NCBI GenBank assembly: GCA_018383195.1
Contig: JAGZOP010000050.1
Coordinates: 1 to 14,735, forward strand
DNA: 14,735 nt
DNA from: Clostridiaceae bacterium
GTDB lineage: Bacteria; Bacillota; Clostridia; Oscillospirales; Butyricicoccaceae
Direction: 5' to 3'
Part shown: one piece after another, positions 5,754 to 12,790 of the stretch
Numbering within the stretch: the first letter of the stretch is position 1
How the letters are laid out: the number at the start of each line of letters is the position of its first letter
Position numbers and translations under genes: made by a program
Notes under the pieces: generated by a model
Database searches by the model: none
Told to the model about the DNA's origin: nothing
The model's input: only the letters and a program-made list of their open reading frames with translations

Positions 5754-7406
5754 TCAGTCGGAAGGGAGGGTGCAGTAGAATACCAAAAGTGTCGTTGTAT
5801 CGGAATTGACCCCGGACAGGTCTGCTCCGATATATTCTTCAAATTCGCTGCCTTCTTTGCGGTTTAGTGTAACGGTTCCCTCACTTCCATCGCTGGTGTG
5901 GATGTGGAAATACGGCCGGTCACGGTACGGACGGGTAAAGTAAAAGGTGCCGTTCCCAATCATCTCCCCAAACTCCACCGTGTATTTCGCATCCGGCTCC
6001 GTGATATCCTGCACGGAGTTTACATATCCATACAGCGATTCATTCATAGTTGGGAGATACGCGCCCACCGTGATCTTTACTTCCCGGTAGTTAAAAGGGT
6101 TCCACTCCATGCCCACAATGCGGCTTTCAGACGAAATCGCCAGAGGCCTGAAGGAAAGGGACAGTTCATCCCCAAGTTCCAGGCTGCCCTTCTGGTAAAG
6201 GGAAAGGTCATAGTTGACCGTCCCGTCCGATGCGTTGTAGGAATAGCTGATGTCCTGTACAGAGGAGGTTTTCATCACATCCACAGGCTCCGTGCTGCCC
6301 ACATGGGAGCGGATGCCGATGGTGTAGCCATAGTATTCGATTTCCCCTTCCGCCAGGGCGATGAGCTGCATGATGGCGGCACGTCTGGTACATTCCTTAT
6401 TGATCCGCAGCGTCAGTGTTCCTTCCACATCCACCGTCCCAACGTTAAAGGGCGTCCCCAAAAGGAGCGCGGCCAGGATGTCTTTTGCCGTCCCGGACAT
6501 GTCAAAGGCTTCCACCTTGTATTCCTCATTGTTAAGGATGTAGGACACATGCTCCCCGGTAAACTGGGTGTAGCACATGCCGCCGGAGATGTTCTTTTTG
6601 ACCTGCGTGATATTGAACACCAGCCCTTCTACTTCAAGGCGGCTGTTCACATCCACATAGCCTTCGCTCTGACGGGTAAGGAGCCGCACGTCCACCGTGC
6701 ATTCCCCACTCAGCTTCTGCACGATGCTGCAGGCGTTGACCGCCTTGTAGGTCTTGAGCAGGTCCCCAGAAGATCCGTCCGCGTTTGCCGCATAAAAGTT
6801 CAGCGCAGGGTTTGGCGGCACCGCCCGGTACCTTGGCCGGATGGTGCGGTCTGAATCTATCTCCCGGAACGGTGCGCTCCAGCCAATGAAAATCATCCCG
6901 GTAATTTTCTCCGGTGTGGGCGGGACGGCATCGCCGCCCTTGTCCACATACTGCTCGGAAAGCAGGTCATCCCCGGCATAATTCAAAAAACGCACGGTGA
7001 AACCGCTGACTTCATAAACCGGATGGATAGTCAGGTCCGACTGCACGTTTGTATAATCAGCGTCCCACTCCACAAACGTCATGCCGGATATCACCTCAGG
7101 TTCCGGCGGCACTGCGTCATGGGTCTGTTCCACCGTCTGGACGGAGAGCGGCGCTGTCCCTGCGTAATTCATGAATGTGACCGTGTACAGGTTATGGTAG
7201 CGGGGGCGGACTGTTTTGTCATAGGTGATGTCCGTGATGTCGCTGCTCCAGCCGATGAACACCATGCCCTCGAATATCTCCGGCTCCGGGGCGTATGGCG
7301 TGGCGTCCCCGCCTTCTGGCACATCCACTGTGCCGAGGAGGTCATCCTCATCGTAATTTAAAAACCGGACAGTGTAATAGGTCACGCCGTCAAGCACATA
7401 AGACAT
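5754..7406 (-). CDS. Tail hub/tail-associated protein with three N-terminal InlB-type repeats
   Basis: 550 aa, first gene after the tape measure. Residues about 11-194 are three tandem ~62-aa Listeria-Bacteroides (Flg_new/InlB B-type) repeats, each running YTVRFLNY ... P-x-P-E ... GMxFxGW ... TIRPRY. Residues about 200-450 match the general look of siphovirus tail-hub (Tal/gp27-like) proteins: NPALNFYAANADG start, LEVEGLVFNITQVKK, TQFTGEHVSYIL, DILAALLLGTPFNVG and a C-terminal SLSFRPL...REVKITVGAY block. The last ~100 residues are an aromatic beta-rich tail. It probably forms the ring or hub at the tail end onto which the phosphoesterase protein docks. The ATG is supported by GGAAGGAGGGA (7411-7421). 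There is no separate Dit gene between it and the tape measure, which is unusual. The hub assignment is by position and general resemblance. Confidence 0.85.
   Translation of the reverse strand: MSYVLDGVTYYTVRFLNYDEDDLLGTVDVPEGGDATPYAPEPEIFEGMVFIGWSSDITDITYDKTVRPRYHNLYTVTFMNYAGTAPLSVQTVEQTHDAVPPEPEVISGMTFVEWDADYTNVQSDLTIHPVYEVSGFTVRFLNYAGDDLLSEQYVDKGGDAVPPTPEKITGMIFIGWSAPFREIDSDRTIRPRYRAVPPNPALNFYAANADGSSGDLLKTYKAVNACSIVQKLSGECTVDVRLLTRQSEGYVDVNSRLEVEGLVFNITQVKKNISGGMCYTQFTGEHVSYILNNEEYKVEAFDMSGTAKDILAALLLGTPFNVGTVDVEGTLTLRINKECTRRAAIMQLIALAEGEIEYYGYTIGIRSHVGSTEPVDVMKTSSVQDISYSYNASDGTVNYDLSLYQKGSLELGDELSLSFRPLAISSESRIVGMEWNPFNYREVKITVGAYLPTMNESLYGYVNSVQDITEPDAKYTVEFGEMIGNGTFYFTRPYRDRPYFHIHTSDGSEGTVTLNRKEGSEFEEYIGADLSGVNSDTTTLLVFYCTLPSD
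6825..7376 (-). repeat. Three tandem InlB/Listeria-Bacteroides-type protein repeats
   Basis: Each unit is about 186 bases (62 residues): residues 11-73, 74-135 and 136-194 of the hub protein. Conserved positions are the opening F/Y-T-V-x-F-x-N-Y, a central P-x-P-E, G-M-x-F-x-x-W and a closing T-x-x-P-x-Y. Units 1 and 3 are closest; unit 2 has E-W in place of G-W and H-P-V-Y at its end. The similarity is clear at protein level and weaker at base level, so the duplication is old or under selection to diverge. Confidence 0.85.
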
Positions 7407-7421
7407 GGGATCCCTCCTTCC

Positions 7422-10214
7422 TTACGCCATGCCAATGTTGCGGATCGCCGCCTGCCCTTGGGAATACTGGATCTGGGAGACCAGCGTGGTGATCGCTTTG
7501 CCGTCAAGGTAGATGGGCTGGCTTAAGTTTACCGTTCCGCCAGGGCTGCCGCTGTTCCCTGCGGACATGGCGCTGATGCTCGCCTCCATCCCTGGGATGG
7601 CATGTTCCAGGTCCATTTCTTTTGTAAGTTTGCTGATTTCACTGCTTACCAGCCCCCGGCTTCTTTCAATCCCTTTTGCCAGCCCCTGCATGAAGTCCGG
7701 CATCCATGCTTCGTAGTCAGCCAGCGGCCCCTCGTCCGGCGCGGAAAAGTGGAGGAAGGACGCGATCTTCGAAGCGATGCCCGATACCGTATCGACCACC
7801 GCGCCGATCATGCTCTTGATGCCGTTGATCAGGCCGTTTATAAAATCCTTGCCCCACTGGAGCGCCTTCCCCGGCAGACTCGTGATGAACGAAATGGCGG
7901 ACGAAAATCCGTTTGACACCACGGAAAACAGCCCGGAAAGCGCCGAACCGATGCCGGAGACGAGGTTTTGGAAGGCGTTCACCGCCGCGTCTTTCAGGCC
8001 CGTGGCAATGGAAACGACAGTGTTTTTGATGCCGTTCCACACAGACGAAACCAGGTTGGAAATGGCCGACCATATGGACGAAGCCGCGTTCTGGATATTG
8101 GCCCAGATATTCGTGAAGAACGAAGCAACATTCTGCCACAGGTTGCCCCACCACTGGGGGATCTGGGAGAAGAAATCCAAAAAGGACTGGAAGGCTGCCG
8201 GGATCGTCTCTGTAAAAAAGGAAACCAGCCCCTGCCAGATCGCCATGCACGCCTGGGATACCGTCTGCCACAGGTTCCCGAACCACTCGGTGATCGCGCC
8301 CCAATTCTGCACAATGGCGATGATCCCCGCGATGGCAGCCGCTACCGCCGCTATAACCGCGATGATAGGAAGGAGCGAGATGTTGAGCGCCCCGAAGGAC
8401 ACCGCAAGGGCGGCAATGACCGGCGCGAGGGCCGTGAACGCTGCCATCAGCGCGCCGAGGATGATAATGAAATTCTGTACCGGTCCCGGCAGGCTCGAAA
8501 ACCATTCACTGACTGTTGTGATCGCTGCCACAAGGGGCGGCAGGATGGTATTGGCCAGTTCCATGATCTTTTCCCCCAGCGGCGCAAGGGACTGTTGGAG
8601 CTGGCGTGTGTTGGCCTCCATCTGCTGCATGGGCGTCAGCGTGGCGTCAAACATTCCCTGGGCGGAGCCTTTGACGCTGTCGTAGGTGCTGCCCACGGAG
8701 GTCAGGGAGGTGATGAATTTTAGGTTCCCGTCCTCAGCCATCGTGCCGAAGGCCTGCGCCGCCATGTTGAGGGCGTCCTGCTCACTGGTGCAGTTTGCGA
8801 TATCCGCCACGATGGAGTCAATGACCTGCTTCTGGGTGGCGCTGCCGTTCTGCCATGCCAGGAAAAGCTCCTGGGTCTTGGCGGAGTACAGCCCGATGGA
8901 ATCCGCGATCGTCCCGTCCGCAAGGCGGGTGGTCACCTCGTTGATGGCATCGTTGACCTTGTCCAGGTTATACGCGCCGCCCGCAAGGCCGTTCTCCAGG
9001 AGCTGGAAATACTCAGACGCGGAATAGCCCGCCTGGGCAAACTTGCCGGAGTATTCGGAGAGGTTGTCGCCCAGCTCGTTGGTCTTGTCCAGCCCGTTCT
9101 GCGTCCCCTTGACGATGTAGTCCATCGCCTCCTGCGCCGTCATGCCGTACTGCTTCATCAGGGCGTTGACGCCGCGCAGGGTCTCGTTCATGTCGATACC
9201 GTAAAGCTGGTCCAGGGTGAGCGCCTGCTGGGTAAGGTTGGTCAGGTCTGTATCGGAGAGGTCGCCCAGGTTCTTCTTTACCATGATGACCGCGTCCGCC
9301 ACAGACTCCATGCTGTCGCCAACGCCCGCCGCGTACACATCCCGGACCACCTGGGCGGACGTCTCCGCAGCCGTCCCGGTCTCCCCGAAATAGGCGTTGA
9401 CCTTGGTGACGGCGTTTTCCGCTTTGGAGTATGCCTCCACCGCCGCGCCGCCCACCTGCTGGATCTTGTCCCCGACCACGGAAAGCTGGTCTGCCGCTTC
9501 CATGACCGCAGCGCCTTTCGTGGCTTCCGCGATCTGCCCCACATCATCCGCCGCATTCCGGGCGGCGTCCCCGGCTTCATTCAGTTCATTGATCAGGTTG
9601 CGGATGGCCTGCCCGTCATCCACCGTGTCAATGGCGTCGGTGAGTTGGCGGAGATCCGCCCTGCCGCCCGTGGCGGACTTGCCGATCTTCTCGATGGCGG
9701 CTTTTAGCTGGTCGGAGTTTGCCGTACCGTTTTTGATGGCGGTTACCAGGCGGCTCCCCAGCACATCGGCGTAATCGTCCACCGTCTTCCCTGTGGCGTC
9801 AAAGAGCTTGGTCAGGCGGTCGGTGTTGGTTCGGAGCCGCTCCTGCTCGCTTTGCAGCCTGGAGAGGTCTGTCCGGTAGCGGTTCAGTGTCCCTCTGGTG
9901 TCCTCCACCTCCCGCTGGAAGGCGAGGTACTGATCCCGGCCGATGTCGCCGCGCTCAAACGCCCGCGTTACACTTTCCTGGGCGCTTTCCAGAGCCTCCA
10001 GCTTCTGTTCCGTCTCCTCGATGGCGTCTGTTAACAGCTCCTGCTTCTGGGCGAGGAGGGTAACGTTGGACGGGTCCAGCTTGAGAAGCGTCTCCACATC
10101 CTTCAGCTGGCCCTGGGTCTTTTTCAGGCTGTTGTTGACGCTTTTCAGCGAATTTTCCAGCCCTGTGGTATCACCGCCGATCTCCACGGTGATGCCCTTG
10201 ATTCGGTTTGCCAC
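7422..10214 (-). CDS. Tape measure protein
   Basis: 930 aa, sets tail length, fills the tail tube and is ejected with the DNA. The N-terminus from GTG 10214 (MANRIKGITVEIGGDTT) is the classic clostridial-phage tape-measure start. Residues about 20-140 are coiled coil. About 240-560 form the TMP core (ELGDNLSEYSGKFAQAGYS, TPMQQMEANTRQLQ). About 580-635 is a long hydrophobic stretch rich in Ala/Ile, and about 637-740 holds repeated Trp segments (WFGNLWQ, WWGNLWQ, IWANIQ, IWSAIS, VWNGIK). The end carries the common FLHFSAPDEGPLADYEAWMPDFM block. No peptidase or lysozyme insert is seen. The start is GTG at 10214 rather than GTG at 10223, because the latter is part of the ribosome binding site. 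By the usual ~1.5 angstrom per residue rule the tail would be near 140 nm. Confidence 0.95.
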   Translation of the reverse strand: MANRIKGITVEIGGDTTGLENSLKSVNNSLKKTQGQLKDVETLLKLDPSNVTLLAQKQELLTDAIEETEQKLEALESAQESVTRAFERGDIGRDQYLAFQREVEDTRGTLNRYRTDLSRLQSEQERLRTNTDRLTKLFDATGKTVDDYADVLGSRLVTAIKNGTANSDQLKAAIEKIGKSATGGRADLRQLTDAIDTVDDGQAIRNLINELNEAGDAARNAADDVGQIAEATKGAAVMEAADQLSVVGDKIQQVGGAAVEAYSKAENAVTKVNAYFGETGTAAETSAQVVRDVYAAGVGDSMESVADAVIMVKKNLGDLSDTDLTNLTQQALTLDQLYGIDMNETLRGVNALMKQYGMTAQEAMDYIVKGTQNGLDKTNELGDNLSEYSGKFAQAGYSASEYFQLLENGLAGGAYNLDKVNDAINEVTTRLADGTIADSIGLYSAKTQELFLAWQNGSATQKQVIDSIVADIANCTSEQDALNMAAQAFGTMAEDGNLKFITSLTSVGSTYDSVKGSAQGMFDATLTPMQQMEANTRQLQQSLAPLGEKIMELANTILPPLVAAITTVSEWFSSLPGPVQNFIIILGALMAAFTALAPVIAALAVSFGALNISLLPIIAVIAAVAAAIAGIIAIVQNWGAITEWFGNLWQTVSQACMAIWQGLVSFFTETIPAAFQSFLDFFSQIPQWWGNLWQNVASFFTNIWANIQNAASSIWSAISNLVSSVWNGIKNTVVSIATGLKDAAVNAFQNLVSGIGSALSGLFSVVSNGFSSAISFITSLPGKALQWGKDFINGLINGIKSMIGAVVDTVSGIASKIASFLHFSAPDEGPLADYEAWMPDFMQGLAKGIERSRGLVSSEISKLTKEMDLEHAIPGMEASISAMSAGNSGSPGGTVNLSQPIYLDGKAITTLVSQIQYSQGQAAIRNIGMA

Positions 10215-10220
10215 TGGATA

Positions 10221-10233
10221 CACCTCCCTCCTT
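10221..10233 (-). promoter_or_regulatory. Double ribosome binding site of the tape measure gene
   Basis: AAGGAGG (10227-10233) runs into GGAGGTG (10221-10227). The second copy is six bases from the GTG at 10214; the in-frame GTG at 10221-10223 is inside the site and has only three bases to the first copy. This favours 10214 as start. Confidence 0.7.
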
Positions 10234-10241
10234 AAGCGGCG

Positions 10242-10427
10242 TTAAAATCTATCGAAATCCTCCTGTGTAGCCAGTGTTGCGTAAGTGCATCCGTCATTGC
10301 TGCTCTCGGCGTACATATCGTTGACCAGGCCGATGGTGAGCATCCCCAGGTCGCGGATGGAGATGCCAAGCTGCACACAGCGCAGGAGGAAGAGCGGCGT
10401 TGTCATCTGCCGCTCAGTCGGGCGAAG
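10242..10427 (-). CDS. Tail assembly chaperone frameshift extension (TAC-T part)
   Basis: Reading in the -1 frame from 10427, 61 sense codons run to TAA at 10242, beginning LRPTERQMTTPLFLL and ending ATLATQEDFDRF. It is too short for usual ORF cut-offs but is clearly coding: the block MTTPLFLLRCVQLGISIRDL with IGLVNDMYAES and ATQEDFDRF is a typical second chaperone cistron of clostridial phages. It is expected to be made as the C-terminal part of a 179-aa fusion with the upstream chaperone (118 + 61 residues). The fusion would bind both tape measure and tail-tube subunits. An ATG at 10406 overlaps the upstream TGA (ATGA), so a free 54-aa product by reinitiation is an alternative. Confidence 0.85.
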   Translation of the reverse strand, partial: LRPTERQMTTPLFLLRCVQLGISIRDLGMLTIGLVNDMYAESSNDGCTYATLATQEDFDRF

Positions 10428-10433
10428 TTTTTT
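10392..10433 (-). promoter_or_regulatory. Programmed -1 frameshift signal: slippery heptamer plus hairpin
   Basis: On the minus strand the run of eight A followed by C places A-AAA-AAC (10433-10427) exactly in the chaperone frame (codons 117-118 are AAA AAC). After an 11-base spacer, GAGCGGC (10409-10415) pairs perfectly with GCCGCTC (10392-10398) around a 10-base loop, a fitting stimulatory hairpin. The shifted frame leads into a conserved chaperone extension. The zero-frame stop TGA (10403-10405) falls in the hairpin loop, together with an overlapping ATG. Confidence 0.88.
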
Positions 10434-10780
10434 TTAGATTCCACATCGGTCTTCACGTTCAGCCCCCACAGGTCGATGATCTGCGGCAGGATCTGGTAGA
10501 TGGAGAAGGTGTTAAAACCGTCCAGCCATTCCTCCGGCGTATCCGGCACGGAAGGGTCGGCGTGCTTCGCCATCACATAGGCGATGTTCTCGAACATCTC
10601 CAGGGAGAACAGGTCGAGGCTGGACTCCTCTGGTTTTTCCTTATCCACAGTCTTTTCCAGCGCCCGCAGGTCACGGAAGATGTCCCTCTGGAACTTCATC
10701 CGGTAGATGCGGGGGATGGCGGCGGACGCCTTAAAAGGCACCTGCCTGCCATCGATCTCAATGGTCCGTTTTAAGCTCAT
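10403..10780 (-). CDS. Tail assembly chaperone, zero-frame product (TAC-N)
   Basis: 125 aa protein between major tail protein and tape measure, the standard site of the gpG-like tail assembly chaperone. It begins MSLKRTIEIDGRQVPFKASA, has RIYRMKFQRDIFRDL (24-38), a variable acidic linker and EEWLDGFNTFSIYQILPQIIDLWG (83-106), all usual in Firmicutes TAC proteins. The chaperone coats the tape measure before the tube polymerises and is absent from the virion. The start ATG shares one base with the stop of the major tail gene (TGATG), with GGGAGGTGG upstream. Near its end a slippery A-AAA-AAC diverts some ribosomes to the -1 frame. Confidence 0.92.
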   Translation of the reverse strand: MSLKRTIEIDGRQVPFKASAAIPRIYRMKFQRDIFRDLRALEKTVDKEKPEESSLDLFSLEMFENIAYVMAKHADPSVPDTPEEWLDGFNTFSIYQILPQIIDLWGLNVKTDVESKKNFARLSGR

Positions 10781-11406
10781 CAGATTCCACCTCCCAGGTC
10801 ATCCTCCAGCTCCGGCTCACTGCCGGAAGTACCGCCGCTCTCTGTAGTGACCGGCAGATAAACCTCCTGATACCAGTTGTTGTAGGCCTCCTCCGTGGTG
10901 GTGTCGGAAGTCCTCGCCTTGACAAAGCCGCCCTCCAGCGGCGCCGCCGTGATGGTAAGCGTTTCCGTCTGCACCTCGATCTCATCCTCGTTGGTGGCGG
11001 ACTCGATGGACGGGCGGGTGGCCGTGCAGTTATAGAGGACGTGGCGGATCTTCTTTACATCCCCATCAAACTCAAAGAGCAGGGCGAACTTCGCCGTCTC
11101 CACTGTGGCGTCCTCTAAAAGGACGTTGTTGGTGTCCAGCGTCTCCTTCAGCACATCGGTGCGGAAGGACTCCGGCACCATCGCCACCTCCAGGTCTCCC
11201 TCATAGCCCTGGTTGTTGGAGATGGTGTAGTAGGCATAACCGTCCGCGTAAAAGATGGACGGCTCCCCGTTGGGGTCCAGGGACAGGGAGACCGCGCCGG
11301 GGATCGCCACCGGCGTGCCAAACGTAACCTCGCCGTCATCGCTGACCGTAAGCAGGGCGTAGTGGACGTTGCAGATATTGAACTTGACTTTATTCTTCTT
11401 GGGCAT
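10780..11406 (-). CDS. Major tail protein, phi13 type
   Basis: 208 aa tail-tube subunit. The ATG at 11406 is chosen because GGAGGG lies eight bases before it and the family begins MPKKNKVKFN-like; an in-frame ATG at 11484 would add 26 residues overlapping the upstream gene. Family marks are KFNICNVHYALLT (7-19), FGTPVAIPGAVSLSLDPNGE (29-48), FYADGYAYYTISNNQGYEGDLEVAMVPE (52-79) and the TETLTITAAPLEGG strand near residue 155. The C-terminus is a short Ser/Gly/Asp/Glu tail rather than an Ig-like domain, so no surface decoration is fused. It overlaps the previous gene by 17 bases and the chaperone gene by one base. Confidence 0.93.
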   Translation of the reverse strand: MPKKNKVKFNICNVHYALLTVSDDGEVTFGTPVAIPGAVSLSLDPNGEPSIFYADGYAYYTISNNQGYEGDLEVAMVPESFRTDVLKETLDTNNVLLEDATVETAKFALLFEFDGDVKKIRHVLYNCTATRPSIESATNEDEIEVQTETLTITAAPLEGGFVKARTSDTTTEEAYNNWYQEVYLPVTTESGGTSGSEPELEDDLGGGI

Positions 11407-11728
11407 CGTTGTTTCCCTCCATTTCAAATGAATACAGGACCTCGTACAGCTTCTCGCTCTCAATCCACACCTCGGAACGGGCATAAAAAATGCCGTGCTG
11501 ATCCAGCACAGCTTCCACCTTGCTTTCCGCCGCCGGGTCCTTTCGGTCGGTGTAAAGCTCGATCCGCACTTCCTCTATCTTGAAATACACCCTGCCGTCC
11601 GCTGGAAAATGGCTGCTGTCCGGCAGGAGATAGCAGAGGAAGGGCGGGTCCGGGGATTCCCCCTCCGCGAAGTGGTCATAGGCGAAAGGAATACCCATTT
11701 CCTGTAACAGTGATCGTAATCGTTCCAT
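11390..11728 (-). CDS. Putative tail terminator / minor structural protein
   Basis: 112 aa. It lies between the gp10-like gene and the major tail gene, the place of the tail terminator protein that caps the tail tube and joins it to the head. The mixed alpha/beta pattern (N-terminal helix MERLRSLLQEMGIPFAYDHF, then strands around VYFKIEEVRIELYTDRKD and a helix ESKVEAVLDQHG) fits small terminator folds. It contains a LYEVLYSFEM C-terminal strand. The ATG at 11728 follows GGAGGG; a longer frame from 11839 would run inside the upstream gene. I recognise it as a common clostridial prophage protein by sequence look, but the function is inferred from position. Confidence 0.8.
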   Translation of the reverse strand: MERLRSLLQEMGIPFAYDHFAEGESPDPPFLCYLLPDSSHFPADGRVYFKIEEVRIELYTDRKDPAAESKVEAVLDQHGIFYARSEVWIESEKLYEVLYSFEMEGNNDAQEE

Positions 11729-11729
11729 C

Positions 11730-12110
11730 TCATCCCTCCAGTGCCTTCCGGATATCCTCTTCCAGCTGCCGGATACCGGCCGCTTCTGCGTCCGCGATAT
11801 GGGGCTTGGCGGATACACGTCCGCCGCCCCGCTTGGCATGGCCGAACTCCAGAAGGTGGGCGAGCTGGTAGCGGTTCCGGGAATGGACGGTAAGAGACAG
11901 GGAGGAAGAGGTTTCCCTCTGCTTTTTCACCGTCCAGCTTTTGGCGTATATTCCCGTGTCCTTCGGGGCCTTTTCCCGTATCTCATCCCGGACGGTATTC
12001 CCGGCCTCCCGCACCGCTTCTTTCATCTCATCAGCAGCCAGACTGCTGTATTCCCGCAGGGAATCCATAATGGCATCCGCAAGGGAGCCGGCAGATACAC
12101 TTCTCGCCAT
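11730..12110 (-). CDS. HK97 gp10-like tail-connector protein
   Basis: 126 aa. The protein belongs by its look to the HK97 gp10 family: an N-terminal helical part (LADAIMDSLREYSSLAADEMKEAV), then REKAPKDTGIYAKSWTVKK (45-63) with the conserved K-x-P-x-D-T-G motif, and LAHLLEFGHAKRGGGRVSAKPHI (83-105) with the typical L-E-F-G-H and P-H-I marks. Members act at the head-tail junction or in tail completion. The ATG at 12110 is preceded by GAGGCGGTGA; the stop of the adaptor gene lies one base upstream of the start codon. Tight spacing on both sides shows one operon. Confidence 0.92.
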   Translation of the reverse strand: MARSVSAGSLADAIMDSLREYSSLAADEMKEAVREAGNTVRDEIREKAPKDTGIYAKSWTVKKQRETSSSLSLTVHSRNRYQLAHLLEFGHAKRGGGRVSAKPHIADAEAAGIRQLEEDIRKALEG

Positions 12111-12111
12111 G

Positions 12112-12444
12112 TCACCGCCTCACTTTCTGGCATTTGAACTTCACGGATTTCTTCTTGAAATTCATGTGGTCAATGCCGAGGATGTTATACAGTTCCCCGT
12201 CATATACGATGCGGAATCCGTCAGCCGTGATCTCAGACACTGCTTTGCACCAGCGGACCGTGAAGTCCGCCTTGGTGTTGTCCACCACCGTCCCGGCAGC
12301 GGTGCTTTCGCTTGGCGACTCCCCGCTGACGGTGGCATGGCAGGAATAGAAGTCCTCCCAGGTGTTTAAGTGGTTCCCGATCTCATCCACCGTGATGGAA
12401 TTTTTCTGCACCATGATTTTCTGGTTCAAAAGGGAGATATCCAT
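12112..12444 (-). CDS. Phage head-tail adaptor (SPP1 gp16-like)
   Basis: 110 aa. The beginning MDISLLNQKIMVQKNS with TWEDFYSCHATVSG, then VRWCKAVSEITADGFRIVYDGELYNILGIDHMNF, is the usual pattern of the head-tail adaptor family, a small beta-barrel that extends the connector after DNA packaging and acts as a stopper. The start ATG shares a base with the preceding stop (TGATG), with GGAAGGAGGGA upstream. The order after the gp6-like connector and before gp10 is canonical. Confidence 0.9.
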   Translation of the reverse strand: MDISLLNQKIMVQKNSITVDEIGNHLNTWEDFYSCHATVSGESPSESTAAGTVVDNTKADFTVRWCKAVSEITADGFRIVYDGELYNILGIDHMNFKKKSVKFKCQKVRR

Positions 12445-12716
12445 CAGAATCCCTCCTTCCGGCTGCCGAACAGGAGGGCGCGGAGCGTCAGGTTCAGGGC
12501 GTGATGGTCCGCCTCCTCCCGGTGTTCATACAGGTACGCCGCCGCGTACATCACGGCGATCTTCCCGTTTTCCGCGTTCTCCAGTTCCGCATCCTCCTCT
12601 GTGCGCAGGATATCCTTACACTGTTTCTCCGACGCGGCAATCAGATGGGAGATCAGCGCATCGTCATCCTCATGGTCCACACGGAGGTAATTCTTCATTT
12701 CTTCCAGGCTGACCAT
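12444..12716 (-). CDS. gp6-like head-tail connector protein
   Basis: 90 aa, all-helical. SLEEMKNYLRVDHEDDDALISHLIAASEKQCKDIL (3-37) is the hallmark start of the gp6-like/phage_connect_1 family, with LRVDxxxDDALI followed by helices and a C-terminal LNLTLRALLFGSRKE. It forms a ring under the portal after packaging. The ATG at 12716 is selected over one at 12764 because GGGAGGTGAGG precedes it and the family starts here; the longer frame would read through the intergenic hairpin. Confidence 0.9.
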   Translation of the reverse strand: MVSLEEMKNYLRVDHEDDDALISHLIAASEKQCKDILRTEEDAELENAENGKIAVMYAAAYLYEHREEADHHALNLTLRALLFGSRKEGF

Positions 12717-12738
12717 CGTCCTCACCTCCCGTAAAGGG

Positions 12739-12771
12739 GCGGGGCATGACAGCCAGCCCATCATGCCCCGC
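12739..12771 (-). other. Strong intergenic hairpin between capsid and connector genes
   Basis: GCGGGGCATGA (12739-12749) and TCATGCCCCGC (12761-12771) are perfect 11-base complements with an 11-base loop. It lies in the 74-base gap downstream of the major capsid gene. On the minus strand it is followed by CCCTTTACGGG rather than a long T-run, so full termination is unlikely. It may act as a weak attenuator or a 3' end stabiliser that keeps capsid message in excess over the connector genes. Confidence 0.7.
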
Positions 12772-12790
12772 TGTATTCCGTATCGTAAAA

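Noticed and set aside
5898..6854. Plus-strand frame of 318 codons opposite the tail hub gene
   Set aside because: Rich in His/Arg/Val as expected of an antisense shadow; no ribosome binding site or family likeness.
6825..7376. Tandem repeats in the hub gene as a diversity-generating (DGR) target or a CRISPR-like array
   Set aside because: The repeats are protein-level structural units of about 186 bases with clear domain sense; no spacers, no template/variable repeat pair and no reverse transcriptase are present in the window.
7717..8505. Minus-strand frame of 262 codons within the tape measure gene
   Set aside because: Out-of-frame shadow of the tape measure, rich in Arg/Gly/His; not translated as an overprinted gene as far as I can judge.
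7777..8685. Plus-strand frame of 302 codons opposite the tape measure
   Set aside because: It is antisense to a clear, conserved tape-measure protein and has low-complexity content; no support of its own.
10403..10441. Run of eight A as a sequencing error or a broken chaperone gene
   Set aside because: The heptamer is in the correct phase, has a downstream hairpin, and the extension is conserved in style among such phages; programmed frameshifting explains it better.
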